Shown here piece by piece: positions 1 to 11,900 of a stretch of DNA of 64,000 bases. This stretch comes from Pithys albifrons albifrons. Taxonomy: Eukaryota > Chordata > Aves > Passeriformes > Thamnophilidae. A program made the translations under genes and the position numbers. The first letter of the stretch is position 1; each line of letters begins with the position of its first letter. The notes below the pieces were generated by a model. That model did no database searches and had not been told where the DNA came from. It worked only from the letters and a program-made list of their open reading frames with translations. The stretch spans positions 51,160,511 to 51,224,510 of the forward strand of contig NC_092461.1 in the NCBI RefSeq assembly GCF_047495875.1, written 5' to 3'.

Positions 1-49
1 GTGTGATAACCTGATATGTAGTTATTCATTCTCTCCATCTCTGCTTTAG

Positions 50-211
50 CTTTCTGTGGCTTGGGTGGTGTGGCTGTAGCACTTGATGGTGAAGACTGTG
101 GCAAAAAAGTCATTAAGTATCTCAGCTTTCTCCATATCCCAGGCAACCAGGTCTCTTGTTGCCTTCTGGAGGGGGCCCACATTTTCCCTTGTTTTCATTT
201 TCTTACCAACA
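50..211 (-). mobile_element. CR1 LINE fragment, part 2 (downstream of insertion)
   Basis: This is the 3'-ward half of a CR1 non-LTR retrotransposon read on the minus strand. The minus-strand translation resembles the CR1 linker between endonuclease and reverse transcriptase: a run like ENVGPLQK, then DLVAWDMEKAEILNDFFATVF, which is the usual CR1 pattern before the RT domain. It joins logically to the fragment at 1931-2605, because the broken FYRYV-like motif continues on the other side of the insertion at 217-1925. The left edge is not clear and may reach the window start. It is non-functional. CR1 identity comes from my memory of the consensus, not from a search. Confidence 0.75.
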
Positions 212-716
212 TACCTGTGTGCTCCAAAATATACATGCAGGTAACTGGAGAGTTAAGCCATGGACTTTCAAGCATGTCTTGGGTTGAGCTGGAAAGTACC
301 AACTGTCCAAGACAGAATGAAAAGGGAAGAAGCGGGAGAGGGGAAAAAACCCCTCCAAACCAGGTTTATGCTGAAACTAACTATATGTATTTATACAGAA
401 AAGAGAAAATTAAGAGAAAACTACAATATAACACACACTTACACAAGTTATGTATATATAACAAGAAATAACCTCCCACTCCTCAATTAATACAGTGTAT
501 TACTCTAGGTCTATAAGTACTCTAAAAGACACCCTGTGTCACAGTCTTGGTCTCTTTGGGAAGGGACCAGACCAGCGACAGGGGTTCGCAGACTGCCGAC
601 TGAGTTGTCGTTCGCCGGGTTCCTAAGCCCTAGGTAAGGTTTGCCCTCGCGCGAGAAACAAACACCCAGGAGCCAAGGATGGTCTGAACTGATCCGCAGA
701 TCAGAGCTGATCCAAC

Positions 717-905
717 TTTATTAAGGGGGAGAGGGGTTTATATAACCTGGGATTGGGAAGGTTCTGGAAAAGGGGGCGGAGCTAAGGCGGAGCATGCAAA
801 TCCGCCACAGGCTATAGGGTTGAAGAACTGAGGGGGTGTGAATGGGGGTGTGGCTTGGTGACAGGCAGGACAAGGCCCGCCCCCTAGAGGGGGCTGGCCA
901 ATGGC
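717..905 (-). promoter_or_regulatory. LTR core promoter and polyadenylation signal
   Basis: On the minus strand, in transcription order, the segment shows a CCAAT-type motif at about 902-897, two GC-rich CCGCCCC-type boxes (885-876 and 782-773), a TATA box inside GGTTATATAAACC (747-735) and AATAAA (722-717). This order is that of a retroviral U3 region ending in R. The AATAAA lies only about 20 bases after the TATA box, so it would fall just before the start of the RNA, as in LTRs that keep the signal in U3. The sequence from about 560 to 905 is the most CpG-rich short stretch I noticed in the window. Present activity is unknown. Confidence 0.55.
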
Positions 906-1498
906 AGCTGTACCTTCGGTGACAGCTCCTGCCTGCCAGGGGAAGCTTCTGGAACAGGGCAGAGGCAGAGGTAGCATGAACCCAAGAAAAGGGGAATGGG
1001 GGTAGTAACAGAGAAAGTCCGTAATAAAAAGGCACAGTCCAGTTCAGGAATGATCCTCCTGGACCTTCCATACGTCAAATTCTGTCCGGCGGCCTCTTGC
1101 CCTCCTCCATTCCTGCATTGCCATCTCCAACAACCCTGCAAGAAAGAGAAGGTATAACAACAAAATATTTCGACTTCCCTGAACTCAAACAAAATGCAAG
1201 CAGCAGCAGGAGCAAGGCCTACTCCAAGACAGGAGCTGCAGCACGCCCAGCTTGTAGCCTGGCCATGGTGGAACTGAACTAACACCTCCCATTGCTGCAT
1301 CATATCTTAGGTTTGTGTCATCTGGTATGAAATACTTCCTTGGTTACCCAGTCAGGTGATAGCTGTCTCTAAATCCACATAGATTCTCTGAGCCTGCTAA
1401 TTTGAGGCCTAGTTAAAAGACTACAAAGCATTAAGGAAGTTCATTGCAGGAACAGCACACAGCTGTGAGAACTTAGAGCTGAGGTGCCAAACTCACCC

Positions 1499-1638
1499 AC
1501 AACCCACAACCCACACCCACACGCACACACACATGCACAGAGACAGACACAGACAGAGACACGCACAGACACAGAGACAGACACACACACAGAAACAGAC
1601 AGACAGACAGACAGACACACACATGCATACACACACAT
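1499..1638. repeat. Compound (CA)n / (CAGA)n microsatellite
   Basis: A run of CA dinucleotides mixes with CAGA/GACA tetranucleotides, most regular at 1598-1618, and returns to CA near 1619-1638. It lies inside the LTR-type insertion. It creates open frames on both strands that are made only of repeat codons, and these are not genes. Confidence 0.9.
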
Positions 1639-1930
1639 GGCTTCTTGGCCAATATATATCAAAAGCCTAGGCATGCGCAGTACTGTCCTCTGAGATATTC
1701 TCTGTCCCTTCTTCTGTGAGAAAGGAATGTTTCTTTGCATCTTCTCAGATAAGGGTTGCTTGTAGCAAGGAAACAGCTCTGAGGGAAAGACAAAAAGTAG
1801 TTGTTCTCACACATTCTCTCAAACTTCTATTTCTTTAGCCATGACAGGTTTCTTGAGCAAAGAGAAATTTCCTTAGTAGTTCATCTCCTCACCTATTTTT
1901 TGAGGGTTGCCCTCTACCCCCACAGTACCT

Positions 1931-2605
1931 ATAGAAGATTTTCTTGTTGCTGTTGACAGCCCCGGCCAGATTTAATTCTATCAGGTCTTTAGTTTTCCTA
2001 ACTTGATCCCTTACTGCTCAGACAATTTCTCTGTATTTCTTCCAGGTTATATGTTCTTATTTCTACCCTCTGTAGGCTTTCTTTTTTTTGTTTGAGTTTT
2101 TCCCAGATACTCCTTGTTCATCTACATAGGTCTCCTATTATTTTTCCCCTTTTCTTTTTCAGAAAGTTCACTCCTGGGCTTGGAGGAGGTGATTGTTGAA
2201 TATCCACCATTCTTTTTGGGTACCTCTTCCTTTCAGGGTTTTATCCTGTAGGACTCTAACAAGTAGATCTCTGAAGATGCCAGTCTGCTCTCCTGAAGTC
2301 CAGGACAGCAACCTTGCTGTGCACCCTTCTCACTGCCCTAAGAATCTGAGGATGCCCTATTTCATGATTGCTACATCCAAGGCTGCCCTTGAGCTTCACA
2401 TTCCTCACCAGCCCCTCCTTGTTGGTGAGGAAAAGGTCCAGCATAGCACTTCTCCTCATTTGCTTTTCGATCACTTGAAGAAGGATGCTATCATCAAATG
2501 CACTCCAGGAACATCCTGGATTGCTTGTGCCCTTCTTTATTGTCCCTTCAACAGGTATTGGGATGGTTGAAATTCCCCATGAGGACCAGGGCTTGTGTGG
2601 GCAAT
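1931..2605 (-). mobile_element. CR1 LINE fragment, part 1 (endonuclease end and linker)
   Basis: Minus-strand CR1 sequence. The longest open piece (2615-2256, 119 codons) matches the C-terminal part of the CR1 apurinic-like endonuclease: LDLFLTNKEGLV at residues 59-70, the catalytic SDH-type motif changed to SNH at 82-84, and LDFRRADW at 105-112. The GDFN motif is reduced to GIST (residues 14-17). Downstream the frame shifts and stops recur, but the KAYRG and RDQVRK linker patterns can still be read to about 1931. The loss of catalytic residues and the frame breaks make it a fossil. It continues at 50-211 beyond the LTR insertion. Confidence 0.8.
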
Positions 2606-4490
2606 TGTAGGTCAATTACAGTCAATTAAGCTTACACTAAGCTTCTACCTGTAGTTCAAGCAATTTCTCTGGAGTTCAGCAGTAAGATGAAAAGAAGGGG
2701 TTCCTGGGAGCTGAAAGGATGGCAATGCATACAGTGGTTGAGCAAGATAAGAGCTAGACTTCCTTTTGAAAACAGAGCTTGTGAGCTGCCCAGTCTGCAT
2801 AATCATCCAATCCACACCTGTATCAACATGCTCATGGGGCCAGGAACTACATGGTGCCTCTTCACGGAGGCTGAAGTCACTCCTTGCTTTAGCAGTCCAG
2901 CTCTTGAGGAGGAGACATTGGGAGGAGGCAGGCAGTATATTCTCAGGCAGTTTTTTGCTTTACTTTGCTACTCTGTTTCTAAACATATTTACCTTGACTT
3001 TGATAGACTGTGTGAAGCTTTCTACCCATCTTCTATCTCTCTCTGATAATCAGCACAATCTCTGCCATTGCTGACACATCTAAGTCATTCTGGTGCCACA
3101 AATCATACTGTTGCAATACCTCCCAGTCAGCACAATTTGCAAAGTGTCTTGAGCTGTGGGCAAACTACTACAAAGAGAAATTTGGAAAGTGGGGATAAGT
3201 TTTCCACAACAGGAATTCCCACTGGTTGACAGGAAGGGCTGTCATGGCTACCCTCCATGAACCCAGGGATCAGCTGGGATCTGGCCCTATTTGTATAGGG
3301 CTGAATAACAGCCCTACAAAAGCAAATCACACGTTGACAGGTAATGGCCAAGGTGGCAAGAGCAGCTACATGAAAAGTGTTCTGCCCCGGTTTCCTTCAA
3401 GTCTCAGCAGAAAAAATAGCAAAGAGAATAATCAGGGGACTCTTATCTACTGATTCTTTACTGTCATGACAAGCTGCTTAACTTTAGAGGGCTAGAAGTG
3501 TCCTAGTGTGATAACATGGTAATTTTTTGGTTTTGGTCTTGTTTTAAGAAAGCAGCCTAGATATATATGTCAAAGACTGCCAAAGGAAAAAATAGAAGGG
3601 AAAAGAAAATGCAATTTTTCTGACCTTTAAGGCATACACAGCAGTATGGTTAAGGCAGTGAGTGGAGTTCACCACTAATATTTAAAAGACTGCATGGTCT
3701 AAATTACCATTATTGAAATTTAGATGATTTGGTGCTTTGCTGTCCAATCTTGCAATCCTGATTCTACTTTGATTCAGTTTACTGGGGGGTAAATTCAGGC
3801 TCTTGGTCACTAACATCAAGTCAGGTACAATATATTGATTCATATTTTTTTTCATATGCCCATTTTTCTTGAGTTAAGAACTCTGATACTGTAGAGCTGA
3901 CATTTGGGGAAAATCTAGAAAATGAATTCCTTTTTATCTCCAGGCTAAGCTGCACCAGTGAATAGAGTACTATAATAAAACCTATTTGTATGCCTGTCAT
4001 ACAAAGACAAACCTTTTCCAAAGGAAATGGATTTGAGTATTTGCAAGGAACTAAAAACAGTCAGACAAAAGGTACTGAATTTCCCTCTGAGATGCATAGG
4101 AGAAGTAGGTTTTAGCTTCCTTTTTCAAGGAGGAGGAATTTGTATGAAAGCCATGTCAGCTGAAAGTCTCAGAAATGAGATCTTATCCAGTTCTTTACAG
4201 AAAGAAGTGACTAAGAAATATCTAGAGGGGAGTGGTTTAGAGTTATGAACAAATTATCAGCCTGCCTTTGTATCAGAAATAAATCAAAAGAGGCATATCC
4301 ACTTCTGATAAAAATCATTTGCTGGATTTCATTTATGTAAAATCATTGTGCAAAGCTGTATGAAAATCTTGTCCTCTCTCTGATGTGAGTAATTGAATTA
4401 CCATGAATAGGTGTTTATACAAGACAAGGTGTGGAAATCAAGCCCAATTTCAAAGTGCTGTCACTACCCTGACTCTCCTGTGAAGTTAAA
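2606..4490. other. Gene-free stretch, nothing recognised
   Basis: Unique-looking DNA of average composition. Open frames are at most about 120 codons, overlap on both strands, and show no domain, signal peptide or splice context that I can support. I see no repeat family here. Confidence 0.6.
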
Positions 4491-4559
4491 GTTTATTATC
4501 ATTTTATTTATTTATTTTATTATGTATTATAATATTACTGACAAAATAGCTACAGAGAC

Positions 4560-4720
4560 AGAGCCAGGGAGATCCTGGCCACCTCAGACAGCCTGGGTGA
4601 CACAGCCCTGTGGTCCCACTGCCCAGGTGACACAGTCCTAAAGCCCTGCTGCAACCCTGCTGCCCCAAGCCCCGACAGGCTGGGTGACAAGCAACCCTGT
4701 GACCCACTGTCTTGCCCTCT
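4560..4720. repeat. Degenerate GC-rich internal repeat
   Basis: The phrase GGTGACACAG with similar flanks recurs near 4596 and 4626, and a weaker copy (GGGTGACAAG) lies at 4682. Spacing is irregular (about 30 and 56 bases). It looks like an old minisatellite or a degraded repeat. It is flanked on the left by an AT-rich run at 4496-4545. Confidence 0.35.
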
Positions 4721-5329
4721 ATAGCAAGCATGGCAGGCTGCTGGCTGCAGTCTTGCTCCTGAGATGAAACTCTACCATGAAAAAGGTGGCCAGAGGCACA
4801 GGTCTGCTGTGGAAGCTGAAGCACCTCTTTACATTTGAAGGTGTTTTTGGAGTGGTTACATGGGAGAAGTTTGTCTCAGAGCAGCCTCTTCCACGTGGAA
4901 AGGGAATTTATTGCTATCAGCAATCAAGTAACATCTGAGTATCTTGGAGAGTTGTGTCCTAGTCTGAGGAAAGGTGAGTTTAGGCACCTGAAGGCACATG
5001 TATGCAGTTAGCTGAGGAATTTGGGCTGGAATTATGGAGAAGAGATGGGTGAGTTCAACAGCTGCATGTTTGTTTAAGGCTATTGTGATATTTACAGGTC
5101 TTTTAGATATTTCAACCAATTGCTGTAATTCCAACTGTAATTAATGTATTTTACAAAACCATTTAATTTTTGGTTACATGTAGCTGAAGAATACTGTCAT
5201 ATTTAAGTATAGAACAAGGTAGTTAAGATACCTACTGTCTGAAAAATGTCATGGTGAGCTAATGCATAATGATGGTAATTTTACTAAATGAAGAATGTTC
5301 ATGTGCTTACCAAGCTTAATTAAGCTTTG
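4720..5329. other. Gene-free stretch, nothing recognised
   Basis: No repeat family, RNA gene or convincing coding frame is visible. Short frames on the minus strand (for example 5134-4856) show no family signature. Confidence 0.55.
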
Positions 5330-5495
5330 CAGCACTCCTAAGACAGAAATATTGTTATGGTAATTTTAACGAGTAGGTAAATTGCTCATCCTGGCACATG
5401 AAGGTTGGGTAATTTACTCAAGGTCACACATCAAGCCTGCATTATAGCCAAGGTAGAGCCTATCACCTTGACTCCTAAGCTGAATTCCAGTCTTT
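5330..5495 (+). mobile_element. Possible ancient MIR/CORE-like SINE fossil
   Basis: The stretch around 5405-5480 contains the order 'taatttactcaaggtcacac', then a variable 'aagcctg', then 'ctcctaag' and a CCAGTC-like ending. This is the familiar tail of MIR/CORE-type SINEs, in which an AGGTCACAC core is followed by words for gain and loss of restriction-like short motifs. The match is diverged and rests on memory. It ends directly before the polypyrimidine tract. Confidence 0.4.
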
Positions 5496-5522
5496 AGATA
5501 ATTCTTTCTCTTTAAATGTTTC

Positions 5523-5997
<475 letters not shown>

Positions 5998-8900
5998 CAG
6001 AAATGGAAACTGGCTTTTGTTCATAGACCTGGCTGTTGATAAATTCTGCTATCCTGAAAGGACATACATCTCTAATCTTGCCCAGTAACTCACTCCAATG
6101 TGGCAATTTGCTGGAAGGTGGAGTATGTGGGGACAAAGAAGAAAACATGAAGAAACAAACAGAGGTAAAAGCTAAAAAAAGTGGAATGAAAGCAAGTAGA
6201 GGCAGGGAAAAATCATGGCATACAATTGAAAGACAAAAGAATCTAGGGGCAATGAGAGGTCAAAATAAAAATGAAAGAAATATGAGAAAATAATGAAATG
6301 GGAGAGGACATAATCAGGAATTAGCAGACAGGAAATTGTGAATGAAATCAAAATTCTTTAAGAATTGAGATGCATTTAGTGGAAATGTATTAAATCGACT
6401 CTCTCCATTACATTATTCCATTTACATCCCAGGAAATTCCCTATATCCTCAATCTATTAAGTGGTACTGTACATAGAGACCGAATAAACTGCTGCCACTG
6501 AGCAAGGATGGAAAACACAGCAAAACTCCTGCAGAGTAACCCTAAAATGGTAACAGAGGCAGACTGCAGAAGAACCCCCTACTGAGATCTTTTGATTAAC
6601 CTTGATATGATGTGAGTGGGGAGCCTAGATTAAACTAGCCATTTCTTCTTTTTTTTTTTTTGCTCTCCTTTTATGTTACAGTAATGCAAATAACTAGTAG
6701 AAATATATAAATGAGGGTGGTTGGTTAGGGTTTTTTAAACTTTCATCCTTGCTTCCTTATGAATATAAGTAACTTATTTTTCCCATTGGAAGCAACAGTA
6801 GTTCAAGATATTCTTAAAAATTAATAGATGGGAGCAAAGACAAACCCCTACACCTTAGCTGACAGCCATGTCCTTCCTAACCCAATTGGGAAATTAAAGC
6901 ATTTAATGCATAGAAAGAATGAGAGCAGATTAACAGCTTTTGATCCCAAACTATTTCTCCTAGCATATACAATGTGCATTGGACTAGTAGCAGGAAGGGA
7001 TGCTCTTCTCTTCCCAGTGCTGTTGGTAATTCTTATGCATTATTTAGCTAGTGTGGAAAAAGTATTAAGGTGCTTGGATTGATGGTTTTAATCTGTAAGA
7101 AGAGTCTTATGCCCAACATTTTTGCTTCCTCTACACTGACTTCTTCCAGAGATGCTGAAAAGCATTTTCCCCTCTCTAGCCAAAAATTTTAAAAAGCTTT
7201 CATTCTATCAGAAATAGCTGCCTACCAGAAAAACAGAAGATCATTTCTCTTCTCTCAGGAGTAACAGTTTTTGTTGCTTCATTGGGCACCTCACTCAGAC
7301 TTCCCAGCATGGTTTGCACATGGAGGCCATGTGCATGGACAGAGTGGTGGGAAGTACAGATAGGACTGGTTTGCTGAGCACTGTTTCCAGACAGAAAAAC
7401 TGTGTAATTTGCCATATTCAAAATTTCCTGAAGTTCCATATTATGACATAGCATATAATTTGACTAGTTTTCACCAAATCTTTGGTCAGATAGAACAACA
7501 CCCTTACAAAAATGACTGCTTGTTGTCTGTGAACCAGTACTTATTTTCAAGTTTATTATTCATTTTAGGTGATCCTAAAATGCAGTGGCTATAGCACACA
7601 TATAAGTGGGTGAATATGGTAGAAATGCAGCCAGAGTGAATTTTCTTCTTATTTGAGGGAATATTTGCACAAAGTTTTTTGTTTTCAGCTCACTGAAGCT
7701 GAATCAACTCTCATGATTCAGTTCATCAACCAAGTGTTAATGGCTAGAGGTTAAGAGCAGGGTTCTTTTCTTGAACTTCTGACTGAATGCATGTCCTGGC
7801 CACTAAAAAATGCATAGTTGCAGTCACATGGCACAGGGTCTGATTTAAAAGTTCACCAAAGAAATTTAATATGTACTATTCATTGACTCATTTTGAATTT
7901 GCTACAACTTGTGCTTGGGAATGTGAAATATCTGGAGTTGTAGCTGTGCTTTGTGAACTGCCTATTCTGGCACAGTCAGGTAATTGGAAAGTTTATTGCC
8001 AGCAGCTATTTACTACATTTTCTAATTCTTGATTAAAGATATCTCATTATTTTTACTCAATATTAGTTATTATTTCCATGACTTTGAAATAAGCATTGCA
8101 AGTACTTTGATAAAGAGATTGAAAGTCTGTAACTTGAGGAAAAGAATTCTTGCAGAGTTCTGTTTTGTAGCTCTCTCTTGCTCTGGTGACAGACTCTTTA
8201 TAGTTACTGTCTTTTCAAAAGCAAGGTCAATGGCCAGTGCAGGAAAGATAGGTAGATAATTTAGTTCCAATTCAATCCAGGCCATTTTTCTAGTGGCCAG
8301 ATAGGAAACAAAGTGCAGTGAATTAATCTAGCTCCTGGTCATCAAGATCAGAAAATCCATTCCTTCAACATTTCCCTTGATGATGAACGAACCTGAAATA
8401 TATAAAGTGAACTCTGGATTTGGCATCTTCATAGACCAAACAGTACATCTGACCAGCAACAACTTAGGAACATGCTGCAGTCCTCAAAAGATGACTGATT
8501 TGAACAACTCCTTCCAGTGTTTGAACATGAAAATTCTTCCAGATTTCATTCATAGTTCCTCTTTGCTACTCAGAAAAGGAGCCCAGATTAAGTGTTATAC
8601 CTCAGCCTGTAGACAAACATCGTAGGCTATAAAATTAAGAAAATGTAATACTTGTGGAAATTCTGTACACTTCATGGCTAAGTGCTCTCAATTCTCATGG
8701 AGGAAGCTGGAGTCTGTGGTCTGTCACTTGAAAAAAACAGGCTCATATGCTACTTTCCTCAAGGTGCTGTAACGTCAGTTGAAGGTGTCTTGCCAAAATC
8801 TCTGAATCTGCCACATAATCCCTTCTTTGCATTGTGATACACCATTATCACAGAGAGACACAGCAAAATTAGTAGTGGAGCAGAGGCATAACAGTAACCA

Positions 8901-11900
8901 TTTTATCTGTGACCAGAGGAAATTTGGGGTAAGGAAAAGAGGGCTGGTATTGTCTCTTGGAAATGTTTGTTAAAGGAATATTGTGATTCAAACTGAGATA
9001 CCCACATTTATTAAGAAACTCTGCCAGAATGAAAAACTTTATTCCAAATCAGGAAAATACATCCTAAGAAATTTTTAAATTTCCTGTGGAACAGGAACAG
9101 ATGCTCATTGTGATGGAAATATTTGGCGCATATTTTATTAAGGAAATGAAGATGTCTTTCTCCTAAGGACTCCTGGTCTGCATCCCCATTTTCAAGGGCT
9201 CTCCTGCAGTTCCCAAGGAGTTTGGGTCAGTTGAGGGAGCCTCATTTAACCCAGGTCAGTCACTGACAGCTTGAGTTTATTCTCCCAAAGATTTTTGAAC
9301 TGTTGATTCCTTGCCACAAGGGTGACTAGATATCATATGAAGAGTGCAATAGTTTCTGTGGCTCTCTGCTGTCTTGGGTAGGTTTTTTTTCATTGGAAGA
9401 ACTGTGGCTTGCAGAGATTTTGACATCTTGGCTTCATACCTTAAAGGCTGGAAAACATGTCTCCAGTTTTTGAAGAAGACAGCAATGCTGAGATGTCCTG
9501 CAGCTCCTGGATGATGTAAGGTTTCCAGACAGTTGACCCAGTCCAGAAAGGATCACAGTAAGGTGAAAGCAGGGTGACCCAGAGGCCAGTGGTTGTAGGG
9601 TGCCCCAAGGACCTGCAGCAGAAGAGCATGGACAAGCACTGAGGCTGTAGATAATGCAAGTCCACACACCACAACAGTCTATACTCATAATTTTGGCAAA
9701 ATTCATTGAAAATGAGACATTTTCTGAGATGCAGTAACATTTTTCTGACCTCACAGTATAACATGATTTACTCTGATGTGATTTTACTAAGTCTTATTAT
9801 TACATTATCTTTAGTCCCATGATCATGCACAGATTAAATAATTCTTAACTGTTTTATGAAGCACAGAACAAACAAACATGACAGAATTTGATTCAGTATT
9901 TTCTCTGAAAGCCCTTTTAGATAAAAAACCAAAGGCTTGTGAAAATAAAAGCTTGGTTCTGGTTTCAGCAGATATCTATAAATCCAGAGTAAGTACTCCA
10001 AAGGCAATGGAGTTATTAAGATTTTTTTACCATTGATGATTAGTGTTATACAGTGTTTTTATTCTCTCAGCAGATCCCTCCTGAGTCAAGAGATACATTT
10101 TAAGATGGCTACTTCAATATTCAGAGGGCAAAAGTTTTTGTATAAATCCACATTCCCTTGAATGTTTACAACTTTTTTTTTTTTACAAGCATTCTGGTAA
10201 ACACAAGTGTTTGTGGAATGCAACCGAGGGTCTTAATGAATACCAATAAAGTAATTCTTCAGTTTTTATTGGAAGGAATAGGCTTATGCCCTTGTTAAAA
10301 TATTCTTGAACATTGGTTACTGCATTTAACAACTTTTGGGGGTCACTGGATTAGAAATAGTTAGAACTTGTAAATTTTCCAAGACTATAAAATTTGTTTT
10401 TCAAACTGCTACATGAAATAGGAGAATTTTCAACATTTCAAATGTTTATTGGTAAAATTACACAAAAAACTGAAGCTGCAGATTGGTTGAAATCTAACTG
10501 CTATAGTTACACATCCTCTCATATAAGAAAAGGAGAAAATCTTGCCCTACCCTCTGTGGCCGGTTTGAAGTCCCAAACTCCGTATCACAGTGCTGTCATA
10601 AGTGGTCCTATAGGATAAGGGAGCAGGCACATCACTGGATAGTGTCCACCAGTGGAAAAGGACTTGGCACCACTTGCTGGGGCTGCTCAGGTCTGTGATG
10701 TTAAACACACTCTGTGTGTAAATGGACCAGGCCAGCAAGGGCAACTAGAGGAGCACTTGCACCTGCAGTGTCCACTAATTAGCAAGCTCTTCTTGTACTG
10801 CAATGCCTCTCTGATGTTTGTGGAGGAGGATGAGCTGTATGGCAAAAGGGCACACACACCACACATGATACATTTTAAAGGGATCATTTGTCATCTTCCT
10901 ATTCAGCCATAGGTCCTCCTGAAGGAGCCCCACTCAGTGTCTTCTGTGAGAGAAGATTGTCCACAGGCACCTGGGGGCAGCAGAAGCTGTTGCTTTGTCT
11001 GCTTAGTAAGGTAAAACAGAGAAAAACTCTACAGGAGACAGTTGAGGATATACCCTTACTGATCTATCCTGTAAACACCCAGGACAGAAATACAGGAGAG
11101 GCTGTACTGTGAGCCTGTAAGGGTCGGGTCTTACTGCAAGCAGTCGCTGCTTTACAAGATCCTTTCCAAATAGCACAGCAAATGTTCTCAGTGGATTGGG
11201 ATAGCCTGTGAATGTGAAAGGTCTGGTTTAGCCATCTCCATGGGAATCATACCCTTTCTGCTCTCTTTCCACACACAGAAATGTGTGACCTGTGTCCCAG
11301 CCTTCAGTTCATTCCAGCCTAGTGTCACTCATTTTTTGGATTGAGAATCCTGGGGGCTACACTGAGCACTGAATTGGCTCCAAAGAGACCAGGAAGATCA
11401 ATGTACAGATTTGCCAACAAACAGCCATTCTGAATACCCAAGGGAGTCGCATATCCTATTTACTGGAGCTTGTACAGCCTTTAAACTGGGGTCACTGAGC
11501 TCCTTAAGTCAGAATTATTTTATAGAAGAAATAATTTTAAATGAAAATTATTAAATGGTCACACACAAATGTAATGTTGATTTTTAAGAATGAGTGTTCA
11601 CATCAGAAACCAGGCTCCTTGGGACTTGTATCCATCCAGAAAATAGAAATAGCTTTTGTATAAAATTAAAATGAATGAAACCAGCTTGAGTCTTAAATGC
11701 CAGGCAGTCACAATAAGCTGCTTGTCTGTAGCCTGATGTATTTACTAAAAGCACATTCAAGAGAAACAGGAGATACTCAGAAGCAATTTGCAAACAGGAA
11801 AACAGAGGAAATTGGCTGGGTAATTTATTCTCCAGGGAGTATTTGCATGGTTTTATAAGCAAGGCACCCAGAAGAAAGATACTGCCATGTCCTACCTGTT

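Larger units (their letters stand above)
217..1925 (-). mobile_element. LTR-type endogenous retroviral insertion (probable solo LTR) inside a CR1
   Basis: A 1,709-bp block interrupts one CR1 copy. The 5-bp sequence tacct stands directly on both sides (212-216 and 1926-1930), as expected for a target-site duplication. One base inside each edge the block begins TGTG and ends CACA, the TG...CA ends of LTR elements. On the minus strand it carries GC boxes (about 773-782 and 876-885), a CCAAT-type motif (about 897-902), a TATA box (735-747) and an AATAAA signal (717-722), so the LTR reads right to left. It contains a microsatellite (1499-1638). There is no gag, pol or env frame. Avian LTRs are usually shorter than 1.7 kb, so it may be composite. 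The family is not assigned. Confidence 0.62.

Noticed and set aside
884..1303. Minus-strand frames of 116 and 139 codons at 721-1303 as a retroviral protein
   Set aside because: They lie in the LTR promoter region, overlap in different frames, and show no gag, pol or env motif.
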